From assembly GCF_001662875.1 (NCBI RefSeq), contig NZ_JPVZ01000002.1, positions 558,001 to 622,000 of the forward strand: a stretch of 64,000 nt of DNA, in the 5' to 3' direction. Both the position numbers and the translations under genes were made by a program. Below the pieces are notes generated by a model, which saw only the letters and a program-made list of their open reading frames with translations, was not told the DNA's origin and did no database searches. Origin of the DNA: Thalassospira tepidiphila MCCC 1A03514 (GTDB lineage: Bacteria; Pseudomonadota; Alphaproteobacteria; Rhodospirillales; Thalassospiraceae). Below are positions 54,798-62,889 of the stretch, one piece after another; within the stretch, counting starts at the first letter, position 1, and every line of letters starts with the position of its first letter.

Positions 54798-55622
54798 ATG
54801 ATCGGTATTCAGGAAAAAGCTTTGGTAGCGATACGTTTTCTACGCGATTTGGGTGTAACCGGCGTTGCTGTCTGTTTGCTTGCGATTTTGTTCGCAGTAA
54901 CGGCCGCAAAGGCCCATGAACGGATCCCCGTCAAGGTCGGTGCGTATGAATATGGCGTGGTCTATTTCTATGAGGATGGCAAGCCTCAGGGCATGGTTCT
55001 GCACCTGATCAGACTTCTGAACGATTTGCAGGACGAATATGTGTTTGAACTTGCAGAAACCTCATCGCGGAGACGCTATCAGGCCGTAACCGGTGGTGAT
55101 GTGGACCTTGTTCTGCTGGAAAGTTCACAATGGGAGTGGCAGGAATTTGATGTTCGCTTTTCCGAACCCATTGTTCAGGAAAAAGATCTTTATCTAACTC
55201 TGGCTGGACGCGATGACATCCAAAGCCTGCTGTCGAATGTGACGAATCATCCGATCCTGTGCGTCTTGGGGTTCCATTACGGATTTGCCGATTTCAACGC
55301 GGATCCGGAATATCTGCGCCAGAACTTTGATGTTTTGCTGCGCTATAACGAGCAAGAGGTCCTTGACGGACTTCTGGCCGGGGAAGCCCCGATTGGTATC
55401 GTCTCGGCGGGCTTTCTGGCTGCCCGGTTTGTTGATTATCCGTCCTTGCGCGAAAGCCTTGTGATTTCAGATCAGCCCGATGCCGTCCATGATCTGGTGG
55501 CGGTGCTGTCAGCCGGATCGTCAATCCCGCTTGACCGGTTCAACCAATTGATTGCGAAACTGCAATCCACTGGCGAGGTCGAACGCCTGTGGCAGCAACT
55601 TCACATCGGTCTGTCTGGCTAG
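54798..55622 (+). CDS. Orphan periplasmic binding protein (extracellular solute-binding family 3-like)
   Basis: A 274-residue exported protein with a signal segment (GVTGVAVCLLAILFAVTAAK, cleavage near AKA-HE). The body fits the family-3 binding fold by eye: VYFYEDGKPQGMVLHLIRLL, GGDVDLVLLESSQWEWQEFD, VRFSEPIVQEKDLYLTLAGR, then a second lobe. No transporter genes are adjacent, so it may be a sensor-like or orphan binding protein. GTG 54795 is directly before ATG 54798 and either could be used. Confidence 0.75.
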   Translation: MIGIQEKALVAIRFLRDLGVTGVAVCLLAILFAVTAAKAHERIPVKVGAYEYGVVYFYEDGKPQGMVLHLIRLLNDLQDEYVFELAETSSRRRYQAVTGGDVDLVLLESSQWEWQEFDVRFSEPIVQEKDLYLTLAGRDDIQSLLSNVTNHPILCVLGFHYGFADFNADPEYLRQNFDVLLRYNEQEVLDGLLAGEAPIGIVSAGFLAARFVDYPSLRESLVISDQPDAVHDLVAVLSAGSSIPLDRFNQLIAKLQSTGEVERLWQQLHIGLSG

Positions 55623-55663
55623 GTCCTGAACCAAATCCCGACATAAAGCCCCGACCGCATCTG

Positions 55664-56032
55664 CTAGTCGATCGGCGGGATGCGGGCAATAACATTGCGC
55701 CGCAGGGCATCTGGCCGTTCGCGCCAGGCAACAATGCCCTTTTCACTTTCGGCATATTTTGACGCCAGTTCACAGAGATCCTCGACCATGCTGTCGGGAT
55801 CAACATTGCCATAAACATATCCCCACTTGCCCGATCCGTTCAGCGCGACCGAACAGCCAGACTTGCAGTTGGTCAGGCATTCAACCGGTTTAACCTCAAA
55901 CGGCAGATCGCGCGTGGCGCAGACTTTCTGAATGCGCTCAAAAAGCGTCTGACCATCGCGCGGATCACTTGGTGCGCTGGCGATTGAGGACGTGCAGGTC
56001 GTGCAGATATTCAGGCGGGACTTGGCGGTCAT
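55664..56032 (-). CDS. DUF1636 protein, thioredoxin-like cysteine motif
   Basis: A 122-residue protein starting MTAKSRLNICTTCTSSIASA. A C-x2-C pair near the N-terminus and VECLTNCKSGCSVALNG further on supply five cysteines in the spacing seen in 2Fe-2S thioredoxin-like ferredoxins and DUF1636 proteins. Some DUF1636 genes sit in cobalamin clusters, but no cobalamin gene is near. The frame is open 17 codons further upstream (ATG 56083). The function is unknown. Confidence 0.8.
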   Translation of the reverse strand: MTAKSRLNICTTCTSSIASAPSDPRDGQTLFERIQKVCATRDLPFEVKPVECLTNCKSGCSVALNGSGKWGYVYGNVDPDSMVEDLCELASKYAESEKGIVAWRERPDALRRNVIARIPPID

Positions 56033-56087
56033 GCGGGTGATCTTATCCGGGCTGGTGACAGGTAAAACGACGCGGGGGCGCATCCAA

Positions 56088-56966
56088 TCAGCTTGCGACC
56101 GGTCTGGTCAAGTCATCATCAAGATGACGGGTGACATATTCCTGGATCGCACCGGCAAGCTGGCGATTGACCAGCGGGTGGGCTTCTTCGGCCAGCATGA
56201 CAGCAACACCGACGGCTGGCAGTGGCGGAAATCCGTCCCGCGCATCAAGGATTTTGAATTCGTCGGTCACACTGGCCGCCGCAAGGGCGCCAACCCCCAA
56301 CCCGTCGCGCACAAGATGCAGCATCGAAGCCGCTTGCCGCGATGTTGCATAAAGCGTGAAGGGCCGGTTGGATTTCGAAAAGGCGTCAATCGCCCATGCA
56401 TGAAACTTGCAATCCTCGGCCGGCAGGACAAGCGGCAGCGGATCAAGAAGGTGCTGCTTATGAACCGCCGATGTCACCCAGACCCCAAGTTCATGGCGCA
56501 GGAAATATCCCTCTTCGCCTGTTTCCGACCGGCTGATGATCGACAGATCAAGCTCCCCTTGATCAAGCATCCGGCGGAGCAGGATCGTCGGATTGACCGA
56601 CACGAAAAAGCGCGCCTTTGGATGCACGCTACTTATGGCACGCAGAACAATTGGCAAAATCTTTTGCGCGTAATCATCAGGGCAGCCGATGCGGATCGGA
56701 CGGCTTTCTTCCTGCGAACGCAATTGTCCCATCGCCTCATCTGTCAGGCTCAGGATCCGTCTGGCATACCCGACAAAGGTGATACCTTCGTGGGTCAGTT
56801 GAACGTTGCGCCCGTCGCGCTCAAACAGCTTGTTGTCGACCAGTTCTTCAAGCCGCTTCATCTGCATGGAAAAGGCCGATGGCGTGCGCCCGATGCGGTC
56901 GGCGGCACGGTTGAAGCTGCCGCATTCGGCAAAGGCGACAAAGCTTCTAAGCAGGTCGGAATCCAT
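56088..56966 (-). CDS. LysR-family regulator divergent from a GST gene
   Basis: A 292-residue LTTR: helix-turn-helix at the N-terminus (FVAFAECGSFNRAADRIGRT, PSAFSMQMKRLEELVDNKLF), effector domain from about residue 90 (SRPIRIGCPDDYAQKILPIV). It diverges from the glutathione S-transferase gene across a roughly 157-base gap that should hold its operator; no clear T-N11-A box stood out. Confidence 0.93.
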   Translation of the reverse strand: MDSDLLRSFVAFAECGSFNRAADRIGRTPSAFSMQMKRLEELVDNKLFERDGRNVQLTHEGITFVGYARRILSLTDEAMGQLRSQEESRPIRIGCPDDYAQKILPIVLRAISSVHPKARFFVSVNPTILLRRMLDQGELDLSIISRSETGEEGYFLRHELGVWVTSAVHKQHLLDPLPLVLPAEDCKFHAWAIDAFSKSNRPFTLYATSRQAASMLHLVRDGLGVGALAAASVTDEFKILDARDGFPPLPAVGVAVMLAEEAHPLVNRQLAGAIQEYVTRHLDDDLTRPVAS

Positions 56967-57123
56967 GGCTTCCCCTTTGATCAGAAAAATTGATCAGGAA
57001 TTTTGAACAATAGGGTCAAAACTATTCGATTGTCCGATTGTGATCCAGCGGCAAATATCAAATCCGGCCGGCCAATGCTGTAACGCGAATGCTTTTGATG
57101 CATATGCCACAAGGATGAGTCTG

Positions 57124-57732
57124 ATGATTTTGAACGACTATTTGATGTCGGGTAACGGCTATAAGGTCCGTTTGCTGCTCTCGATGCTGGGTCAACCGTT
57201 TGAATATGTCGAACGCGACATCATGAAAGGCGAAACCCACACGCCCGAATACCTTGAAAAGGTCAACCCGAACGGCAAAATTCCGGCCCTTGTCCTGGAT
57301 GACGGAAGGACCCTTGCTGAAAGCAACGCCATTCTGATCTATCTGGCCGAAGGCACCAATTTCATCCCCGAGGATGCCTATGACCGGGCCGATATGATGA
57401 GCTGGCTGTTCTTTGAACAGTATGACCATGAACCGAACGTTGCCGTTCTGATTTCCTGGTATGCGATCAAGGGCCTGCCGGAACATGCCGATATTCTCGG
57501 ACCAATGAAACAGGCTGGTGCCAAACGTGCGCTGGATCTGATGGAAAAGCGGCTTTCAGGTCATAACTGGCTGGTCGGCGATGCGCTTACCATCGCCGAT
57601 ATCTCGCTGTATGCCTACACGCACCGGGCCGAGCTCGGCAAAATCAGCCTTGAACCCTATCCCGGCATTCGCGCCTGGCTTGACCGGATGACAGCCGTTC
57701 CGGGCTATGTGCCGATCACCTGGACACCCTAA
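57124..57732 (+). CDS. Glutathione S-transferase family protein
   Basis: A 202-residue GST: N-terminal thioredoxin fold (MILNDYLMSGNGYKVRLLLS, VNPNGKIPALVLDDGRTLAE with the cis-Pro, and the E-S-N glutathione contact) and a helical C-terminal domain (NWLVGDALTIADISLYAYTH with the N-capping Asp). ATG 57124 has AAGGA eight bases upstream; ATG 57115 would add three residues. It is probably controlled by the divergent LysR. Confidence 0.9.
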   Translation: MILNDYLMSGNGYKVRLLLSMLGQPFEYVERDIMKGETHTPEYLEKVNPNGKIPALVLDDGRTLAESNAILIYLAEGTNFIPEDAYDRADMMSWLFFEQYDHEPNVAVLISWYAIKGLPEHADILGPMKQAGAKRALDLMEKRLSGHNWLVGDALTIADISLYAYTHRAELGKISLEPYPGIRAWLDRMTAVPGYVPITWTP

Positions 57733-57741
57733 AACCCGCAA

Positions 57742-57820
57742 AAAAAAGCAGCCACCACAAACAGGAACGTCACCCAAGGCAAGGGGGAGGCGGGGGAAGT
57801 TGTTCCCATCCGTGGTGGCT
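57742..57820 (-). terminator. Long-loop terminator between the two convergent GST genes
   Basis: AGCCACCAC (57750-57758) pairs with GTGGTGGCT (57812-57820) across a 53-base loop. On the minus strand the stem is followed by GC and eight Ts (57741-57748), so it should end the second GST transcript. Another hairpin, ACCCTGACG/CGTCAGGGT (about 57825-57850), sits between it and the stop codon. Confidence 0.7.
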
Positions 57821-57862
57821 GAATACCCTGACGGGAGAAACGTCAGGGTGGCGGTACAATCG

Positions 57863-58531
57863 TCAGGCTGATTTCAAAAGCTTTTCGGGCAAAAGCGGGT
57901 CGGTCTGGGCGGCAGAAGTTCGTGCCTTGAAGCGCGCAAAGGCATCTTCGACATTGGGCGCGTTTGCCAACATTTCCGGGCCGCCCGGCATCGCGTTCAG
58001 GTAATGGATCATCGGCATGATCATCATGTCGGGAATGGTGAAACGGTCACCACAAACCCAGCCATCGCCATAAGCAGCATCAAGGGCAGAAAGATCATGA
58101 CGGATGCGGTCCGTCATCTCGTTCATCCGGGTGGTAAATGCCGGGTCACGACGTGTGACATCATCGGCAAAGAACATCGGAATAACGAAATTGCGGATGA
58201 TGTCCGGATCAAGCCGGGTCATGGCGACACTGATCCACTGGTTCATCCGGGCCGCTTTTTCGGCATGCACCGGGCGCAATAACGGCCCGGGGAAATTATC
58301 ATCAATATAGCGGCAAATGGCGGCGGTTTCATAAAGCACGAACTGCCCGTGGGTCAGGACCGGGACCTTGCCAAACGGGTTGTTGCGCAACAGTTCCGGT
58401 GTTGGCGGATGGCCGGGTGGCTGGACATTCCGGCTGCTGAACGCGAACGGTATTTCCTTTTCCAGACAGGCAATGCGAACCGTGCGTGTCAGGTTACTGC
58501 GCGGCATTCCGATAATTGTGACATCCGACAT
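57863..58531 (-). CDS. Glutathione S-transferase family protein
   Basis: A 222-residue GST: N-terminal TIIGMPRSNLTRTVRIACLE with Ser in the catalytic region, NPFGKVPVLTHGQFVLYETA (cis-Pro and E-T-A glutathione contact), and C-terminal GDGWVCGDRFTIPDMMIMPM. It is distinct from the neighbouring GST in sequence, so the pair is not a recent duplication. It diverges from a TetR regulator across a perfect palindrome and is its probable target. Confidence 0.9.
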   Translation of the reverse strand: MSDVTIIGMPRSNLTRTVRIACLEKEIPFAFSSRNVQPPGHPPTPELLRNNPFGKVPVLTHGQFVLYETAAICRYIDDNFPGPLLRPVHAEKAARMNQWISVAMTRLDPDIIRNFVIPMFFADDVTRRDPAFTTRMNEMTDRIRHDLSALDAAYGDGWVCGDRFTIPDMMIMPMIHYLNAMPGGPEMLANAPNVEDAFARFKARTSAAQTDPLLPEKLLKSA

Positions 58532-58579
58532 GGCAAGACCCTTTTGTTCGGTGAACTTGCAGACAGGATTACGTCCCCC

Positions 58580-58603
58580 ATAATATGTTCAAGAACATAT
58601 TAT
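58580..58603. promoter_or_regulatory. Perfect 24-bp palindromic operator between the GST and TetR genes
   Basis: Arms ATAATATGTTC and GAACATATTAT (11 bp each, no mismatch) flank a 2-base AA centre. It lies 49 bases before the GST start and 75 before the TetR start, so a bound repressor could control both. Length and symmetry are typical of TetR/AcrR operators. Confidence 0.85.
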
Positions 58604-58677
58604 CAGAATGTGTCATGGTCGATCTGTCGCCCGATCCAGACATCCGGTGACGTGCCGATTACCTGGTGGAGTTCGAA

Positions 58678-59346
58678 ATGCCCTATGCGCCGACGCATAA
58701 GCCCAAAACCCGCATTCGCATCGTCAATGCGGCCAGTGCGCTGTTTAAAAAGCACGGGTTTGAAAATGTCACGATTGATCAGGTCATGGCAGCGGCCGGG
58801 CTGACCCGCGGCGGGTTCTATGCCCACTTCAAGAACAAGGAAGCCCTGTTTGTTGCCTGCGTTGAAAACGGCATGTCGCTTCTGTCATCGCCCGTGCTGG
58901 CAAAATTGCGCAAGGCCGAGCTGTCGGGAAGCGACTGGGTGACATCCTTTGCCGAACTCTATCTGTCACGGGTGCATGTTGATAACCCCGAATTTGGATG
59001 TGCGCTGCCAACCCTGTCGTCCGAAGTCTCACGTTCCGGCGATCAGGCGCGTGCAGCGTTTTCAAAACTGATTGATCAGGCATCGGGCAAACTTGCTTGG
59101 AAACTGGCAAAGGAAGACGGTGTTCCGGGCATGGATAAACCTGTCCCGATGGACGGTGAGTCCGTGCTGCCAGATGTTCCTGATGGTTACCGCGCCGAAG
59201 CCACATCCATGTTGGCGATGCTGGTCGGGGCAGTTGTTCTGAGCCGTGCAGTCGATGACAAGACGGCCGACGATATCCTCGCGGCAAGTCGGGAGAGTAT
59301 CTCGCGCTCCCGTCACCAACATCTGGCGACAGCAATTGCGAAATAG
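58678..59346 (+). CDS. TetR/AcrR-family transcriptional regulator
   Basis: A 222-residue repressor. N-terminal helix-turn-helix: TRIRIVNAASALFKKHGFEN, VTIDQVMAAAGLTRGGFYAH and FKNKEALF; the ligand-binding C-terminal part contains FGCALPTLSSEVSRSGDQAR, a feature of the TetR group often paired with oxidoreductases or GSTs. ATG 58678 has GGAG seven bases upstream; the earlier GTG at 58666 does not. Confidence 0.93.
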   Translation: MPYAPTHKPKTRIRIVNAASALFKKHGFENVTIDQVMAAAGLTRGGFYAHFKNKEALFVACVENGMSLLSSPVLAKLRKAELSGSDWVTSFAELYLSRVHVDNPEFGCALPTLSSEVSRSGDQARAAFSKLIDQASGKLAWKLAKEDGVPGMDKPVPMDGESVLPDVPDGYRAEATSMLAMLVGAVVLSRAVDDKTADDILAASRESISRSRHQHLATAIAK

Positions 59347-59363
59347 CTACCGAGATCTCGTGA

Positions 59364-60446
59364 CTATTTCATTGCAAGCGGTGTGATTTGCTTTTTGCGT
59401 TCAGCCATCATTTTCTGCTCGGCCAGCCCGCCGGCCTCGTCTGTCAGGAAAGTGAAAATCGCAAATCGCCGACCCTTGGTAACCGGCAATGCTTCATGCA
59501 AAAGCGAACATGAAAATACGACAGCACCACCGGGCGGCGGCGCATAAACTGCCCGGCCATATTCCGGGAAGCGCACCTGACCACCTTCATAATCAATCGG
59601 GTTCAGGTTCAGAGATACCGCAAATCTTCGATGGGCAGTGAATGCGGTACGATTGTCTCTGTGGCGGCCAAAATGCCCCTGATTGGCTGAGTCATAGCAC
59701 CCGATACGCAAGGCTTCCATACTGGCAGTCTTGAAATGGAATACCTTCATCAGTTCCGGCATCAGGCGCGTAACAAGCCGGGCTTTAACCCGATTGAAAA
59801 GCTCTTCATCAAGCAGGACCACGTCGTTGCGTTTCTTGATATTGGCCTTTGCGATGTTGCTGCCAATATCACCTTGAGATACCCCATCTGCCTTCTTTTC
59901 GCCGGCCTCCCAATAGGCCAGCAAGTCAGCGCACAGCTCGGGTTCAAGCACATCCTTCATCACCAGAACCGGTGCCTGATAGGATGCTGGCTCCGGGGCA
60001 GTTTGTGCCGCAATCGCGTTGCAGCTTGTGATAAAATCATCAAGATCGGCCATTGAGCCGATTTTGCTTAGACGATGGTTAGGATCAATCAGGGCAACAC
60101 TGCCGCCAGGACAGGCAAATAGCATGCGCACCTTGTTTTCCGCGTCATAAAGCTCGGTTGCCTTCGCGCTGGATTTACCAGATTTCTTCGGGCTTTTCTT
60201 TCCGCCAATTACGATGAAATGCAGCACTTCGGCATCTGCGGTCGCATCACGAAGCTGATCAATTTTCTCCCACTCGGCCTTGCCGGGTTTTTCATCAAAA
60301 AACCACAGGGCCAATGTGTTTCCGGCAATGAGCTGGTAGGTCAGGTCGATGTTTTCCCCCGTGGTATCGGGGAGCACAATCTTGGGAACAAAGTCTCCCA
60401 CTTCCAGACTTTTGGTCTTTGGGGGCTGTTGCGATGTACCAGTCAT
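59364..60446 (-). CDS. Thioredoxin-fold domain fused to a 2OG-Fe(II) oxygenase (prolyl-4-hydroxylase type)
   Basis: A 360-residue two-domain protein. Residues about 14-150 resemble an AhpC/TSA peroxiredoxin fold (LEVGDFVPKIVLPDTTGENI, ALWFFDEKPGKAEWEKIDQL) but have no peroxidatic Cys at the expected place. Residues about 160-345 form a double-stranded beta-helix oxygenase: iron ligands His and Asp in GHFGRHRDNRTAFTAHRRFA, distal His in SCSLLHEALPVTKGRRFAIF, with the Arg for 2-oxoglutarate following. The Lys/Ser stretch GGKKSPKKSGKSSAK is a likely linker. The oxygenase site looks intact. The substrate is unknown. Confidence 0.87.
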   Translation of the reverse strand: MTGTSQQPPKTKSLEVGDFVPKIVLPDTTGENIDLTYQLIAGNTLALWFFDEKPGKAEWEKIDQLRDATADAEVLHFIVIGGKKSPKKSGKSSAKATELYDAENKVRMLFACPGGSVALIDPNHRLSKIGSMADLDDFITSCNAIAAQTAPEPASYQAPVLVMKDVLEPELCADLLAYWEAGEKKADGVSQGDIGSNIAKANIKKRNDVVLLDEELFNRVKARLVTRLMPELMKVFHFKTASMEALRIGCYDSANQGHFGRHRDNRTAFTAHRRFAVSLNLNPIDYEGGQVRFPEYGRAVYAPPPGGAVVFSCSLLHEALPVTKGRRFAIFTFLTDEAGGLAEQKMMAERKKQITPLAMK

Positions 60447-60492
60447 GTCCGAAAATCCAAAAAATCAGAAAAAGAAAACACGTCTTCTTTGA

Positions 60493-61638
60493 TCACGAAG
60501 TCGTAAAATAACCGGACAGAATTTCGCTGTAAATTCTTGTGAGGTTTTCGATGTCATCAACCATCGCGTGTTCATCGACCTTGTGCATGCTTTGTCCGAC
60601 CAGACCGAATTCGGCGACCTCGGTGTATTTCTGAATGAAGCGCGCATCGGATGTGCCGCCGGTCGTGCTCATTTCAGGCCGCTTGCCGGTAACCTTTTCC
60701 GAGGCATCCGCAATCAGATTGGCGAGCTTGCCCGGATTGGACAGGAACGCCTCACCGGAAATCTTGACCTTGAGATCGTGCGCACCGGCATGCTCGGCAC
60801 AGACATCCTCGATCCATTTTTTAAGATCGCTACCTGTGTGCTGATCATTAAAGCGGATGTTAAACGCTGCACTGACCTTGGCCGGAACCACGTTGGTCGC
60901 GGTATTTCCGGCATCAACCGTGGTGATTTCAAGGTTGCTCGGCTGGAAATGATCGGTGCCCTGATCAAGCTCGCGGGAATTGAGCACATCAAGCGTCTTG
61001 ATCATGCGCGGCACCGGGTTGTCGGCCAGATGCGGATAGGCGACGTGGCCCTGTGCGCCATAAACCGTCAACCAGCCGGTGATGGAGCCACGGCGGCCGA
61101 CTTTCATCATCTCGCCGAGATATTTTGGATTGGTTGGTTCGCCGACGATGCAACAATCGAACTTTTCGCCTTGCTGATCGCACCATTCGACCAGCTTGAC
61201 CGTGCCATTGATCGCGTCAGCCTCTTCGTCGCCTGTGATCAGGAACGAGATGCTTTCATCGAAATCCGGATGGGCAGCAAGGAACGCATCGACCGCGCCG
61301 ACAAAGCAGGCAATGCCTGTTTTCATGTCCACCGCACCCCGGCCAAACAGACGGCCGTCTTTGACTTCGCCGCCGAACGGATCGACGGTCCAGGCGGCAA
61401 CGTCGCCAGCGGGCACCACATCGGTATGGCCGGCAAAACAGAAATTGCGCCCCTTGGTCCCCAGGCGGGCATAGAGGTTGTCGATAGCATCACTGTCATC
61501 GCCATCAAAGACCTTGCGCGTGCACTTGAATCCCCGTGCCTCAAGCGCCTTCTGCAACACATCAAGCGCGCCTTCATCGGCAGGTGTTACCGACGGGCAG
61601 CGGATCAGGGACTGTGCAAGTTCAAGGGCGGTCGACAT
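60493..61638 (-). CDS. dapE: Succinyl-diaminopimelate desuccinylase
   Basis: A dinuclear zinc hydrolase (about 381 residues) of the lysine/peptidoglycan pathway. M20 motifs: FAGHTDVVPAGD, GRGAVDMKTGIACFVGAVDA, LITGDEEADAINGTVKLVEW with the catalytic Glu pair, and TTGGTSDARFIQKYTEVAEF near the end. ATG 61638 (MSTALELAQ) has an AGAGAG run upstream; GTG 61644 would add two residues. The parS site lies about 60 bases upstream of the start. Confidence 0.96.
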   Translation of the reverse strand: MSTALELAQSLIRCPSVTPADEGALDVLQKALEARGFKCTRKVFDGDDSDAIDNLYARLGTKGRNFCFAGHTDVVPAGDVAAWTVDPFGGEVKDGRLFGRGAVDMKTGIACFVGAVDAFLAAHPDFDESISFLITGDEEADAINGTVKLVEWCDQQGEKFDCCIVGEPTNPKYLGEMMKVGRRGSITGWLTVYGAQGHVAYPHLADNPVPRMIKTLDVLNSRELDQGTDHFQPSNLEITTVDAGNTATNVVPAKVSAAFNIRFNDQHTGSDLKKWIEDVCAEHAGAHDLKVKISGEAFLSNPGKLANLIADASEKVTGKRPEMSTTGGTSDARFIQKYTEVAEFGLVGQSMHKVDEHAMVDDIENLTRIYSEILSGYFTTS

Positions 61639-61695
61639 TGGCACTCTCTTGGTCTTAGTGGTTTGCGTCTATATAGGAATTTGTACCTATTATTA

Positions 61696-61711
61696 TGTTT
61701 CACGTGAAACA
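61696..61711. other. parS: parS chromosome-partition site
   Basis: TGTTTCACGTGAAACA is a perfect 16-bp palindrome identical to the bacterial parS consensus recognised by ParB/Spo0J. It sits in an A/T-rich intergenic stretch between dapE and dapD and is bracketed by 12-base near-perfect inverted arms (TTTGTACCTATT at 61680-61691 and AATAGGAACAAA at 61713-61724, 11 of 12 pairs). parS sites cluster near oriC, so this window is likely in the origin-proximal part of the chromosome. Confidence 0.92.
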
Positions 61712-61727
61712 AAATAGGAACAAATAT

Positions 61728-61764
61728 ACATTAAGGGGCGAAACAGCCATGCGTTTCGCCCCTT
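61728..61764 (-). terminator. Terminator of dapD
   Basis: AAGGGGCGAAAC/GTTTCGCCCCTT perfect 12-bp stem (61733-61764) about 30 bases past the dapD stop; the minus-strand tail is AATGTATATTTG, less T-rich than usual. Confidence 0.7.
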
Positions 61765-61792
61765 ATATCATGATCACATTGTGTGTCGCAGA

Positions 61793-62638
61793 TCAGTCGC
61801 GCAGCAATTCGTTGATCGAGGTTTTCGAGCGGGTCTTTTCATCAACGCGTTTGATGATGACCGCGCAATAGAGGCTCGGCCCCGGGGTGCCATCCGGAAG
61901 CGGTTTGCCCGGAATGCTGCCCGGAACGACCACGGAATAGGCCGGAACGCGACCGACAAAGGTTTCGCCGGTGGTGCGGTCGATGATTTTGGTCGATGCG
62001 CCGATGAAGACACCCATCGAAATCACGGCCCCTTCTTCGACAATCACACCTTCAACGATTTCCGAACGTGCGCCGATAAAGGCGTTGTCTTCGATGATGA
62101 CCGGGCCGGCCTGAAGCGGTTCAAGCACGCCACCGATACCGGCACCACCCGACAGGTGAACGTTCTTGCCGATCTGTGCGCAGGATCCAACCGTGGCCCA
62201 GGTATCGACCATGACACCGGTATCAACATAGGCGCCAAGGTTCACAAAACTCGGCATCAAAACGGTGCCCGGTGCGACATAGGCCGAACGGCGCACGATG
62301 CTGCCCGGAACGGCACGGAAACCGGCCTTTTTAAATTCGGCTTCGCCCCAACCTTCGAACTTGGACGGGACCTTGTCCCACCAGTTGGTGTTTTCACCCG
62401 GACCGCCTGCGATGGTGGTCATGTCATTGAGACGGAAGGACAGCAGAACCGCCTTTTTTGCCCACTGATTGACAACCCATTTGCCATTGGTCTTTTCGGC
62501 AACGCGCAGGTCGCCGGAATCCATGGCGGAAAGCGTCTGTTCAACAGCCTTGCGGATTTCACCCTGGGTAGAGGAGTTAATCTCGTCGCGGTTTTCCCAT
62601 GCGACGTTGATCACGCCTTCAAGCTCGGTTCTGTTCAT
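61793..62638 (-). CDS. dapD: 2,3,4,5-tetrahydropyridine-2,6-dicarboxylate N-succinyltransferase
   Basis: An acyltransferase of the lysine/diaminopimelate pathway; the product is later desuccinylated by the adjacent dapE gene product. The 281-residue protein starts [20 protein letters not shown] and has a hexapeptide-repeat left-handed beta-helix: [84 protein letters not shown] at 62665 is open nine codons upstream, but the ATG at 62638 with AAGGA gives the family start. Confidence 0.96.
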   Translation of the reverse strand: MNRTELEGVINVAWENRDEINSSTQGEIRKAVEQTLSAMDSGDLRVAEKTNGKWVVNQWAKKAVLLSFRLNDMTTIAGGPGENTNWWDKVPSKFEGWGEAEFKKAGFRAVPGSIVRRSAYVAPGTVLMPSFVNLGAYVDTGVMVDTWATVGSCAQIGKNVHLSGGAGIGGVLEPLQAGPVIIEDNAFIGARSEIVEGVIVEEGAVISMGVFIGASTKIIDRTTGETFVGRVPAYSVVVPGSIPGKPLPDGTPGPSLYCAVIIKRVDEKTRSKTSINELLRD

Positions 62639-62829
62639 TTTTCGAAGGTCCTTGCGGTCAGCCAAAATTGCGTCGGCGGAGAATGGTCAATGCGCGCGCG
62701 CAAGTCAACTCCGCCAGTTTACGTAGAAACGCCTGTGTCAGGCAGATTTCCGTTCCTGATCCCGTATGGCCGATAGACATAGCCGATCATTCCGCCAAGC
62801 TCAATCCTGGAACGATGACAAATCAGCTC

Positions 62830-62851
62830 TTCCCTGACCGGTAGCAGGGAA
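62830..62851 (-). other. Terminator-like hairpin after the 5'-nucleotidase gene
   Basis: TTCCCTG/CAGGGAA stem (62830-62851) with an 8-base loop, 40 bases beyond the stop at 62890 on the minus strand. It lacks a T-run, so intrinsic termination is doubtful. Confidence 0.4.
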
Positions 62852-62889
62852 GTGAACCACCCTGACTGGGCGCAGCTTTAACGGGGGGA

